Positions 7,985 through 15,555 of a stretch of DNA of 33,809 bases are shown piece after piece. The first letter of the stretch is position 1; each line of letters opens with the position of its first letter. A program made the translations under genes and the position numbers. Where the stretch lies: the NCBI GenBank assembly GCA_902578495.1, contig CACHCY010000009.1:1-33809 (forward strand), in the 5' to 3' direction. Origin of the DNA: an uncultured SAR86 cluster bacterium (GTDB taxonomy: Bacteria; Pseudomonadota; Gammaproteobacteria; Magnimaribacterales; AG-339-G14). The notes beneath the pieces are model-generated. The model ran no database searches. It saw only the letters and a list, made by a program, of their open reading frames with translations, and was not told the DNA's origin.

Positions 7985-8057
7985 TGCAAAAAAATAAAAA
8001 ATTAAAGATTAAAAGTCTTGACCTTTTTGTTTTTTCTTGTTTTGTGCAAAAAAATAA
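7985..8057 (+). repeat. 13-bp direct repeat, copies exactly 60 bp apart
   Basis: TGCAAAAAAATAA occurs at 7985-7997 and 8045-8057, upstream of the promoter of the 909-residue receptor gene. The A-tracts could bend DNA or bind a regulator. No known site is recognised. Confidence 0.5.
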
Positions 8058-8061
8058 GGGT

Positions 8062-8090
8062 TTGACGCTTTAGAAAGAGTTGAATATTCT
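8062..8090 (+). promoter_or_regulatory. candidate sigma-70 promoter of the 909-residue TonB receptor gene
   Basis: TTGACG (8062-8067) and TATTCT (8085-8090) are separated by 17 nt. A strong ribosome binding site (AGGGGG, about 8112-8117) precedes the ATG at 8124. No Fur box overlaps it, so its control should differ from that of the divergent siderophore receptor. Confidence 0.55.
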
Positions 8091-8123
8091 GCAAAGTATA
8101 GATTATTTTCTAGGGGGAAAAAC

Positions 8124-10853
8124 ATGAATAAATTCTATTTATTAAGGTTATTTTTAATTTCCCTCCTTTGCATTCCTTTTGTAAATTCTCAGGGTGACGA
8201 TACTGAAGAAGTCGTAGTAACAGGTTCACTGATTGCTACCGACAGAGAAGTATTATCTGTGCCTGTTGATTCCTATGATAGGGATGACTTTGAATCTGCT
8301 GGATCTCCAGAAATTACTGATCTTGTAAGAAACCTTACTGCAGTATCTGGTGTGGTTAACACATCTGAGCAATTCATTGAAGGAGGAACAATAACCGGTA
8401 TTAAAAACGTAAACATCAGGGGTCTTGGCCTTGGTAGGACATTGGTTCTTATTAATGGAAAAAGAATGGTCGAAACTGCTGTTGATACAAATGCAGGAGA
8501 AAGTCCTGTTGATATTGGAAACTTTCCATCTATTGCCTTGAAGCGTATTGAATTACTTAAAAATGGTGGTTCAACGGTTTACGGTTCTGATGCGGTTGCT
8601 GGTGTGTTCAACATGATCACTAGAACAGACTTTGAGGGTTTTGAAATGAACCTTTCAACGACCAATATTAATAATTCTGATCCTGGCTATAACTTTGGAT
8701 TCATCTACGGTAATCAAAACGGTGATAATAGATTCACCATATCTTACGAATACGAAGAAATTGGCAGATTGATGAACATTGACTTAGGTCTAGTGGACTG
8801 GTCAAGTCCAGCTAAGTGGCCTTTGGGCTTCTCTTCATTTGGTATGCCAGGTACTTGGCATGGAAACGCAACTGCTGGACAGGGTGTAGACTCCATAATG
8901 GATCCAACTTGTGGAATGACTCGCCCAGTAGCAGCGTCCAAAACAGGGGGTCTATCTCATTCAGTGCCTTTAGACGGAAGCAATGGATTCTCTAAATGTG
9001 GGTATAACTTCGTTCCTTTCTCAAATGCAATTGATCCTACAACAAGAAATAAGATTTATGTGACTGCTGAATCAGACATTAACGATACTACAGAACTGTA
9101 TTTCGAGTATCTGCATGCTGGCTTAGACACTACTTATACTGGATCACCTTCTTACCCACCAACAGCTGCTGGGTATTACGTTGGAGTTCCAAGTCATAAC
9201 CCAGGTTTTCAAGAGATTGAAAGAGCTACTGGCGAAGATATGGGAGATTTAGCTCTAACATGGTTAAGACCAAGAGCTATTGAAGGTCCAGGAATGGAAA
9301 GACCTAACTATCACGATTCAAACAGAATCGTCGCTGGTGTTAGAGGTGATGTGACTGATAACGTTCAATTTGATGTAAATATTACTTACGGTGATACTGA
9401 ATGGAGTAATGCTTGGGGTGATGTTTTAACTGACAGATACAATATGGCAATGCACGGTATTGCTGGTGAAGACTGTAGAGATCCTGCCTCTGGTGAGTTC
9501 TATGAAATTGGAACAGCTGCTGCATTAGCTGCTGCCGGACAAGGCAACTGTCATTACTACAATCCAATTGGTGCTTCAATCGGAGCCTCGCCTTCAGATC
9601 CTTATTACAATCATCCTGATGCTTGGAACTTCTTCTGGGCTGGTCCAGAAAGCGAAGAGAAAAAATCTCTAACAGTTGGGGAATTTGTCTTTTCTGGAAC
9701 TGGAGCAAATGACATCGGATGGGCTGCTGGTGCTCAGTTTAGAAAATTCTATGGTTTCTATAGAGCTGCTGGAGATAACAGATGTCCTGATAATGGAAAA
9801 TGTAATACTGTTTTCCATTTCTTAACAATGGATACTACTGAAAGAACTGATTCAGAAACTACTTCTTTATTTGCTGAAGTAGTAATTCCAGCAGGAGATA
9901 ACTTTGAGTTTCAATTGGGTGCTAGATACATTGATTATGATGTTGACCAAGTTACGAAACCAAGAGCATCTTTCATATGGGATGCGACGGATATCTTCAG
10001 TCTTAGGTTCTCATTTGAGCAGACTTATAGAACGCCAATACTTTCTTCAAATATTCAAGAAAGTTTACAAAGATATGCTCCTTTAGGAGAGTACGTGACT
10101 ATTGCAACACCTGTTGCTAGTTCATTACTTCCTGAAGAATCTGACAACATGAACATTGGTTTCATAATTAGACCAGATGAAAGAAGTCAAATTACCTTTG
10201 ATTACTTTAATCTAGCGTTTACTAACGGTTTTGGAACAGAAACAGCTACTTGTCCTTGTGCTGATATTGTTTACAACACTCCTGGCGATGAAACGAGTGG
10301 TATAAGAAGAATTGAAACAGAACTTATCAACGGAGAGGATGTTGATATTTCCGGTTTAGATTTTGAAGGTTCAGTAGGCTTTGATGCTGGAAGAACTGTA
10401 ATGCAGTTTTCTTACGGTGGAACCTACATGACTCAATACGATGTTGCAGGTGCTGTTGGTGGTGGAACATACGATGCTCTTGGTAAATTTAATACCAGAT
10501 CATCAACCTCTCCCATCAACTTGAGATCATTACCTGAACTTAAATTATTCTTAGGTTTAGAAATAGAGTTGGATATCCACTCTATTAACATGTATATCCG
10601 TCACACAGGCGAATACGATGTTCCTGACACAATAACTGCTGGGTATGGTTTTATAGATAAAATTGATTCTATGAATACTTTAGATTTCAATTACTCTGTA
10701 AGACTTGCTGATGACAGAGTTAGAGTAAACTTGAGTGCACATAATCTTCTTGATGAGGCTCCTCCTTTGGCGCCTTCTGAGCTAGGTTACGATGCTTACT
10801 CACATTCTCCTGTAGGAAGAATCATTAAAGCTGGTATCCAGTACAGATTCTAA
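8124..10853 (+). CDS. TonB-dependent outer-membrane receptor (substrate unknown)
   Basis: This is a 909-residue outer-membrane active transporter. It has a signal peptide (about 1-22), then EEVVVTGSLI (about 28-37), a plug domain with NVNIRGLGLGRTLVLINGKR and NGGSTVYGSDAVAGVFNMIT, and a long barrel ending in QYRF. This plug type ('RGLGxxRTLVLINGKR') is common in marine Gammaproteobacteria and Sphingomonads and is often not iron-linked, so the cargo may be an organic compound. Eight cysteines occur as near pairs in predicted extracellular loops (for example RCPDNGKC and TCPC). The gene has its own promoter with no Fur box and ends in a strong terminator. SDR genes follow, which hints at uptake of something later oxidised or reduced, but that link is only inference. 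Confidence 0.93.
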   Translation: MNKFYLLRLFLISLLCIPFVNSQGDDTEEVVVTGSLIATDREVLSVPVDSYDRDDFESAGSPEITDLVRNLTAVSGVVNTSEQFIEGGTITGIKNVNIRGLGLGRTLVLINGKRMVETAVDTNAGESPVDIGNFPSIALKRIELLKNGGSTVYGSDAVAGVFNMITRTDFEGFEMNLSTTNINNSDPGYNFGFIYGNQNGDNRFTISYEYEEIGRLMNIDLGLVDWSSPAKWPLGFSSFGMPGTWHGNATAGQGVDSIMDPTCGMTRPVAASKTGGLSHSVPLDGSNGFSKCGYNFVPFSNAIDPTTRNKIYVTAESDINDTTELYFEYLHAGLDTTYTGSPSYPPTAAGYYVGVPSHNPGFQEIERATGEDMGDLALTWLRPRAIEGPGMERPNYHDSNRIVAGVRGDVTDNVQFDVNITYGDTEWSNAWGDVLTDRYNMAMHGIAGEDCRDPASGEFYEIGTAAALAAAGQGNCHYYNPIGASIGASPSDPYYNHPDAWNFFWAGPESEEKKSLTVGEFVFSGTGANDIGWAAGAQFRKFYGFYRAAGDNRCPDNGKCNTVFHFLTMDTTERTDSETTSLFAEVVIPAGDNFEFQLGARYIDYDVDQVTKPRASFIWDATDIFSLRFSFEQTYRTPILSSNIQESLQRYAPLGEYVTIATPVASSLLPEESDNMNIGFIIRPDERSQITFDYFNLAFTNGFGTETATCPCADIVYNTPGDETSGIRRIETELINGEDVDISGLDFEGSVGFDAGRTVMQFSYGGTYMTQYDVAGAVGGGTYDALGKFNTRSSTSPINLRSLPELKLFLGLEIELDIHSINMYIRHTGEYDVPDTITAGYGFIDKIDSMNTLDFNYSVRLADDRVRVNLSAHNLLDEAPPLAPSELGYDAYSHSPVGRIIKAGIQYRF

Positions 10854-10870
10854 ACTAAGGGTTTGCAAAA

Positions 10871-10898
10871 AAAGGCGGTGGAATCACCGCCTTTTTTT
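10871..10898. terminator. strong intrinsic terminator, probably bidirectional
   Basis: A perfect 10-bp stem AAAGGCGGTG (10871-10880) / CACCGCCTTT (10885-10894) with loop GAAT is followed by more T on the plus strand and preceded by a run of A. It therefore has a U-tract on either transcript. It lies between the convergent TonB receptor and SDR genes and can serve both. Confidence 0.93.
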
Positions 10899-10905
10899 AT
10901 GATCT

Positions 10906-11694
10906 TTAATTTCTTGTAAAGCTACTATCGGTATTCCACCAAGCCATATCCGAAAAAGATCTTATATCTATTTCATGAGTCCAAGTGGATCTATGCTGAT
11001 TAGCAAGATGAAAATATGTTTCTGCTACTTTCTCGGGAAGAATTAATCCATCGTGCTCCATGCCTCGAGTTTCTCTCATCTTCTGATACATATCCGGTCC
11101 AAGCATTTTTCCAAGGGTATCAGGAGCATCTACGGCACCATCAATAACGATATGAGCAACATGGATGCCTTGTGGGCCAAATTCATCGTTTAAGGATTGA
11201 CATAACATTCTTCTTCCTCCCATTGCAGCAGCATGAGAATGTTGGGTTTTATTGCCTCTGACAGCTGCGGTAGCTGAAGTGACAAGTAAAGAGCCCTCTC
11301 CTCTGCTGGCCATGATAGGACAAATCTCTTTAGCTGCTCTAAAAAGTCCTTGGGTAGCCATCTTCCAGCCCCATTCAAATTCTTTTAAGCTTGTTTGATC
11401 CAAGAGCTTCATCCCAGTTTGAGCTCCAAGGTTATAAACCAAAGTATCAATCGGTCCTATACCTTCCTCTATATCCTTTATCAGCTTTTCTATTGCACCT
11501 TCTTCAATTGCATTAATTAAAAATCCTGAAGCCTCACCTCCTTCTGCTTCTATATTTTTAATCCATTTATCAAGACCGTCTTGATCCGTTCTCCTTGCAA
11601 GGCAGGAGTGATAACCCTCTACTGCAAATTTTCTGGCTATGTTTGCTCCAATTCCACCACCAGCACCTATAACTAGACAAACTTTTTTAGTCAT
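10906..11694 (-). CDS. short-chain dehydrogenase-like protein lacking the usual Tyr-x-x-x-Lys
   Basis: This is a Rossmann-fold protein of 262 residues. The cofactor loop GAGGGIG is at 10-16 and NLGA (88-91) stands where NNAG is usual. S140 (VTSATA) is in place of the catalytic Ser. Where YxxxK should be, the sequence reads HSHAAAMGGRR (about 152-162), so both the Tyr and the Lys are absent. The C-terminus THEIDIRSFSDMAWW is, from memory, typical of a less-studied SDR group in which the Tyr is often replaced. It may still bind NAD(P) but have different or no redox chemistry. An AGGAG ribosome binding site (about 11702-11706) supports the ATG at 11692-11694. It is divergent from a canonical SDR gene. 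Confidence 0.85.
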   Translation of the reverse strand: MTKKVCLVIGAGGGIGANIARKFAVEGYHSCLARRTDQDGLDKWIKNIEAEGGEASGFLINAIEEGAIEKLIKDIEEGIGPIDTLVYNLGAQTGMKLLDQTSLKEFEWGWKMATQGLFRAAKEICPIMASRGEGSLLVTSATAAVRGNKTQHSHAAAMGGRRMLCQSLNDEFGPQGIHVAHIVIDGAVDAPDTLGKMLGPDMYQKMRETRGMEHDGLILPEKVAETYFHLANQHRSTWTHEIDIRSFSDMAWWNTDSSFTRN

Positions 11695-11769
11695 TTTTAA
11701 ACTCCTTTTCTACTATTTTTAACATATTCTATCGTTTCCTTACACTTCGATAAGTCATAAGATAGATTT

Positions 11770-12741
11770 ATGAAATCTTTTGAAAATAAAATTGCTGTTG
11801 TCACCGGAGGTGGCACAGGCATGGGAAGAGAACTAGTTTTGCAATTAGCTAAAGCAAACTGCAATGTCTCTATGTGTGATGTCATTGAAGAAAATATGGA
11901 TCAGACATTGGAATTAGCAGCTTCCATAAACCCAAATGTCAAAATAACAAAGCATCTATGCGATGTTTCTATCAAAGAACAAGTTGAGGAATTTAGAGAT
12001 AACGTTTTAAAAGAACAACAATCTGATTCAATAAATTTACTTTTTAATAATGCAGGTATCGGAGGCGGACAAAGCTTTATAAAAAGCGATATTGAAGAAT
12101 GGGAAAAAGTTTTTGCGGTCTGTTGGTACGGCGTTTACTTTTGTTCTAGAGCTTTTATGGAAGCGTTAATTAAAAGTGACGAAGGTCATTTAATTAATAC
12201 AAGCAGCGTAAATGGATTCTGGGCATCCTTAGGAGATGGTGTTCCACATACTTCATATTCGGCGGCTAAATTTGCTGTGAAAGGCTTCTCGGAGGCCTTA
12301 TTAAATGATTTCAAAGTAAATGCTCCGCATTTAAATGTCTCAGTGGTAATGCCCGGTCATATAGGAACGGATATCAGTCAGAATACCGGCATAATATTAG
12401 GTAAAAGACCTGAGGAAATGCAAGATGAAGAGCTTCAGGAAATGAAAGAGAACTGGATCAAAGCAGGAGCTCCTGTTCATAATCTCACCCTGGAAGTATT
12501 CAAAGATGCATTAATTCAAAGGCAAGATGATTTTAAAAATAATGCGATAACATCAGCTGAAGACGCAGCAACAGTCATTCTTGACGGTGTAAAAGAAAAT
12601 AAATGGCGAATTCTTATTGGTCCTGATGCTGCAGCATTAGATAGAAGAGTAAGAGATAATCCAGAGAAAGCTTACGACGGAGATTTTTTACCTAAAAGGG
12701 ATGACAATCATTTCACTAACCCTTTTTCCGAAAAAAAGTAA
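11770..12741 (+). CDS. short-chain dehydrogenase/reductase (canonical)
   Basis: This is a probably cytoplasmic NAD(P)-dependent oxidoreductase of 323 residues, longer than the usual ~250 because of a C-terminal extension. TGGGTGMG (12-19) binds the cofactor, NNAG is at 93-96, the catalytic Ser is in NTSSVNG (143-149), and Y163/K167 are in YSAAK. The substrate cannot be named. The ATG at 11770 gives the standard N-terminus; no strong ribosome binding site is seen. The 75-nt gap to the divergent SDR gene must hold both promoters, so the two may be co-regulated. Confidence 0.9.
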   Translation: MKSFENKIAVVTGGGTGMGRELVLQLAKANCNVSMCDVIEENMDQTLELAASINPNVKITKHLCDVSIKEQVEEFRDNVLKEQQSDSINLLFNNAGIGGGQSFIKSDIEEWEKVFAVCWYGVYFCSRAFMEALIKSDEGHLINTSSVNGFWASLGDGVPHTSYSAAKFAVKGFSEALLNDFKVNAPHLNVSVVMPGHIGTDISQNTGIILGKRPEEMQDEELQEMKENWIKAGAPVHNLTLEVFKDALIQRQDDFKNNAITSAEDAATVILDGVKENKWRILIGPDAAALDRRVRDNPEKAYDGDFLPKRDDNHFTNPFSEKK

Positions 12742-12784
12742 TTTCGATAGCAATAAGATCAAAAAAAATAGACAATAATAATGT

Positions 12785-12940
12785 ATGGAAAGAGGAGAAA
12801 GAATTTCTCGCTCAGACCACGCTAGAAATAAAAGAGCTCAAATAAAAAAAATAAAATTTCAAAGGAGTGAAAACTTATACGCTCATCTAGATAGACTGAG
12901 AGAGAAAAAGAAAAAGTTTCACCTAAGACATCCTTATTAA
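12785..12940 (+). CDS. possible 51-residue basic small protein
   Basis: An ATG frame of 51 codons ends in TAA at 12938-12940, in the otherwise empty gap between the SDR gene and the tRNA. The product is unusually basic (17 Lys/Arg, with a KKKK run near residue 41) and starts MERGERISRSDHARNK. No clear ribosome binding site precedes it. An overlapping ATG at 12781 in another frame stops after 14 codons. AT-rich DNA readily yields Lys-rich frames, so this may be chance. No family is recognised. Confidence 0.35.
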   Translation: MERGERISRSDHARNKRAQIKKIKFQRSENLYAHLDRLREKKKKFHLRHPY

Positions 12941-12958
12941 GGAAAAATCTAGAAAAGT

Positions 12959-13035
<77 letters not shown>

Positions 13036-13048
13036 CCAAGAATTGAGA

Positions 13049-13054
13049 ATTATA
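13049..13054 (-). promoter_or_regulatory. -10 element of the tRNA promoter
   Basis: On the minus strand TATAAT (within TATATAAT) lies 13 nt upstream of the mature tRNA 5' end, at the right distance for a short leader. No good -35 is visible. It overlaps the leader of the divergent MarC-family gene, which begins at 13066. Confidence 0.65.
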
Positions 13055-13065
13055 TAGGTTTTAAT

Positions 13066-13692
13066 TTGAGTTACGATAAATTAATTGAAAGTTTTATTCT
13101 TTTGTTTGTAGCAGTCGATCCCATTGCGCTCATACCTATTTTTGCGAGCCTAACTTTTGGCTTATCTAAAATAGAAATAAGAAAAATTTATCTAAATGCA
13201 ACTTTATTATCTTTAATAATCCTAAGCTTTTTCTGGTTTTTTGGTTCTGCTCTCTTAACTTTGTTAGGAATAAGCATGAGTTCTTTTAAGATTATTGGTG
13301 GTCTATTTTTAATTGCCATTGCTTTTGAGATGGTTCTTGAAAATAGACAAACTAGAAGAAAGACAAACGCTCAAAATGCTTATGAAGATTTTTCAAGTAG
13401 TTCCATTGCTATATTCCCATTAGCTATTCCCTTGATTGCAGGTCCAGGGGCTATTACCGTTGTGACTTTATTGGGAGAGGAAAACAAAGCAAATCTTCTG
13501 GATAATTTAGTAAGTTTCACACCGATCTTGTTGATCTGTCTTTTGGCCGGCATGGCTATGTGGCTATCCTCAAGAATTGCTAATAAGCTTCCTGAGTCAG
13601 CAATAATTGTTCTTGAAAAACTATTTGGAATATTGCTAGGAGCTCTAGCGATTGAGTTTGTAGCTTCTGGTGTAAGATCTTTCTTGGTTTAA
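13066..13692 (+). CDS. MarC-family integral membrane protein
   Basis: This inner-membrane protein of 208 residues has about six hydrophobic helices and the MarC-family features VDPIALIPIFASL (17-29) and PLAIPLIAGPGAI near residue 120. The family's molecular function is not settled; the old link to multiple antibiotic resistance has not held. The start is a TTG at 13066-13068 giving SYDKLIESFILLF, preceded by a weak AGG at about -9. Only 30 nt separate it from the divergent tRNA. Its stop lies 2 nt from that of the convergent rpoD, with no terminator between. Confidence 0.88.
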   Translation: MSYDKLIESFILLFVAVDPIALIPIFASLTFGLSKIEIRKIYLNATLLSLIILSFFWFFGSALLTLLGISMSSFKIIGGLFLIAIAFEMVLENRQTRRKTNAQNAYEDFSSSSIAIFPLAIPLIAGPGAITVVTLLGEENKANLLDNLVSFTPILLICLLAGMAMWLSSRIANKLPESAIIVLEKLFGILLGALAIEFVASGVRSFLV

Positions 13693-13694
13693 TA

Positions 13695-15488
13695 TCACTC
13701 GTCGAGAAAACCTTTTAGGTGTGCGGACCTGGATGGATGTCTAAGTTTTCTTAAAGCTTTCGCTTCAATTTGTCTGATTCTTTCTCTTGTAACATCGAAC
13801 TGTTTTCCAACTTCTTCAAGAGTATGATCGGTGTTCATGCCAATACCAAATCGCATTCTTAAAACTTTAGCTTCTCTTGCAGTTAAACTTCCTAAGACAT
13901 CCCCGGTTGCTTCGGTTAAATTATTTTCAGTAGCGGCGTCAATAGGCGAGCTCATAAGAGGATCTTCAATAAAATCTCCTAAAGTCGTGTCGTCTTCATC
14001 TCCTATAGGTGTTTCCATTGAGATTGGCTCTTTTGCTATTTTTAGAACTTTTCTAACTTTATCTTCAGGCATTTCCATTCTTTCGCTTAACTCTTCTGGA
14101 GTTGGTTCTCTTCCCATTTCCTGAAGCATTTGCCTAGAAATTCTGTTTAATTTATTGATTGTTTCAATCATATGAACAGGGATTCTTATTGTTCTGGCTT
14201 GGTCAGCTATCGACCTAGTTATTGCCTGTCGTATCCACCAAGTTGCATAAGTAGAGAACTTGTAACCTCTTCTGTATTCAAACTTATCTACTGCCTTCAT
14301 AAGACCAATATTTCCTTCTTGGATAAGATCTAAAAATTGGAGACCTCTGTTGGTATATTTTTTTGCTATTGATATGACTAGCCTTAAGTTGGCTTCAATC
14401 ATATCTTTTTTAGCTCTTCTAATTTTTGATTCACCTTTTGTAATCCTCATATTCACTTCTTTTAATTGAGGAACAAACAATCCAGATACCTTTTCTAAAG
14501 CATTTATTCTTTTTTGAATTAAATTAATCTCTGGTTTTCTAGTTTTAAGTTCTTTCACAAAAGGTTTTTTTGATCTTAAAGTTGAGTCTAGGAAGTTAGC
14601 TTTAGTTTCACTACCTACAAAAATTTCAATAAATTCTTTACGAGGCATTTTTGACTCTCTGACACAGATATCGTAAATGAGCCTTTCCAGTTCTTTAACT
14701 TGCTGAAAATTTAATCTTGCAGGAAGTGCGATTGTTTCAAACTTTTTTGGGGATAATTTAAGGTACTTAAAAATTTCTCCTAACTTTTCCAAGTCAGTTT
14801 GAGCTTTTGTGCTGCTTCTTCCGCTAGCAGCAATGGTTTTTTCAGTTTTGTTGAATTGTCTTCTGAGGGAAGCAAATCTTTTTTCTAGTTCTTCTTCATT
14901 TATTCCAGTATCTTCTTCTTCCTCAGCATCATCGTCTTTTTCTTTTATATCTTTATTAGCAGCAGCTTCTGAAGGAGCTTCATCCTCGTCCATAAAACCA
15001 ACGATCAAATCTGAAAGTCTTTTTTCTCCTTTTTTAGTTAACTTATAATCCTCTATTATTCCCTCAACAACTCCAGGATAATGAACACACGCGCTAAGTA
15101 GATCTCTGGCGCCATCCTCAATTCGTTTTGCTATTGATATTTCACCTTCTCTGGTTAACAAATCAACGGATCCCATTTCTCTCATGTACAACCTGACTGG
15201 ATCTGTTGTTCTGCCAACTTCTGACTCAATTGCTATTTCACCTTCTGGGTCTGGTTGTTCCTGTGGATCTTCAGCAGCAGGCATGAAATCTGAGCCCTCG
15301 GCGGGAGGATTCTCTAAAACTTCAAGTCCTAATTCATTTATAAGAGAAATAACTTCTTCAAGTTGATCAGGGTCTGATACATCTTCTGGTAAGAAATCAT
15401 TGATATCAGCATAAGAGATATATCCTTGCTCTCTCCCTTTTTCAATGAGTTCTCTTAAACCGCTATTCTCTAAATCGTCGTCGTACAT
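13695..15488 (-). CDS. rpoD: primary RNA polymerase sigma factor RpoD (sigma-70)
   Basis: This is the housekeeping sigma factor of 597 residues, near the gammaproteobacterial norm of ~615. Region 1.1 is at the N-terminus, then region 1.2 ([11 protein letters not shown], about 96-106) and an acidic non-conserved stretch rich in Glu/Asp near 175-200. Region 2 follows with [20 protein letters not shown] and the -10-reading [15 protein letters not shown]. Region 4.2 is the C-terminal helix-turn-helix [20 protein letters not shown]. The ATG at 15486-15488 gives the expected [10 protein letters not shown] start. It follows dnaG after a 67-nt gap, part of the classical macromolecular synthesis neighbourhood. 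Confidence 0.98.
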   Translation of the reverse strand: MYDDDLENSGLRELIEKGREQGYISYADINDFLPEDVSDPDQLEEVISLINELGLEVLENPPAEGSDFMPAAEDPQEQPDPEGEIAIESEVGRTTDPVRLYMREMGSVDLLTREGEISIAKRIEDGARDLLSACVHYPGVVEGIIEDYKLTKKGEKRLSDLIVGFMDEDEAPSEAAANKDIKEKDDDAEEEEDTGINEEELEKRFASLRRQFNKTEKTIAASGRSSTKAQTDLEKLGEIFKYLKLSPKKFETIALPARLNFQQVKELERLIYDICVRESKMPRKEFIEIFVGSETKANFLDSTLRSKKPFVKELKTRKPEINLIQKRINALEKVSGLFVPQLKEVNMRITKGESKIRRAKKDMIEANLRLVISIAKKYTNRGLQFLDLIQEGNIGLMKAVDKFEYRRGYKFSTYATWWIRQAITRSIADQARTIRIPVHMIETINKLNRISRQMLQEMGREPTPEELSERMEMPEDKVRKVLKIAKEPISMETPIGDEDDTTLGDFIEDPLMSSPIDAATENNLTEATGDVLGSLTAREAKVLRMRFGIGMNTDHTLEEVGKQFDVTRERIRQIEAKALRKLRHPSRSAHLKGFLDE

Positions 15489-15555
15489 GTATTTCTAAAA
15501 AAGGTCGTTGATTATATCTTCTAAGAGCTAAAGTTTGAATAAATATGTAAAAAAG

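Noticed and set aside
9382-9708. 108-codon minus-strand frame inside the 909-residue receptor gene
   Set aside because: It is fully antisense to a well-supported coding region, is rich in Gln, His and Leu as expected from reading the opposite strand, and has no domain.
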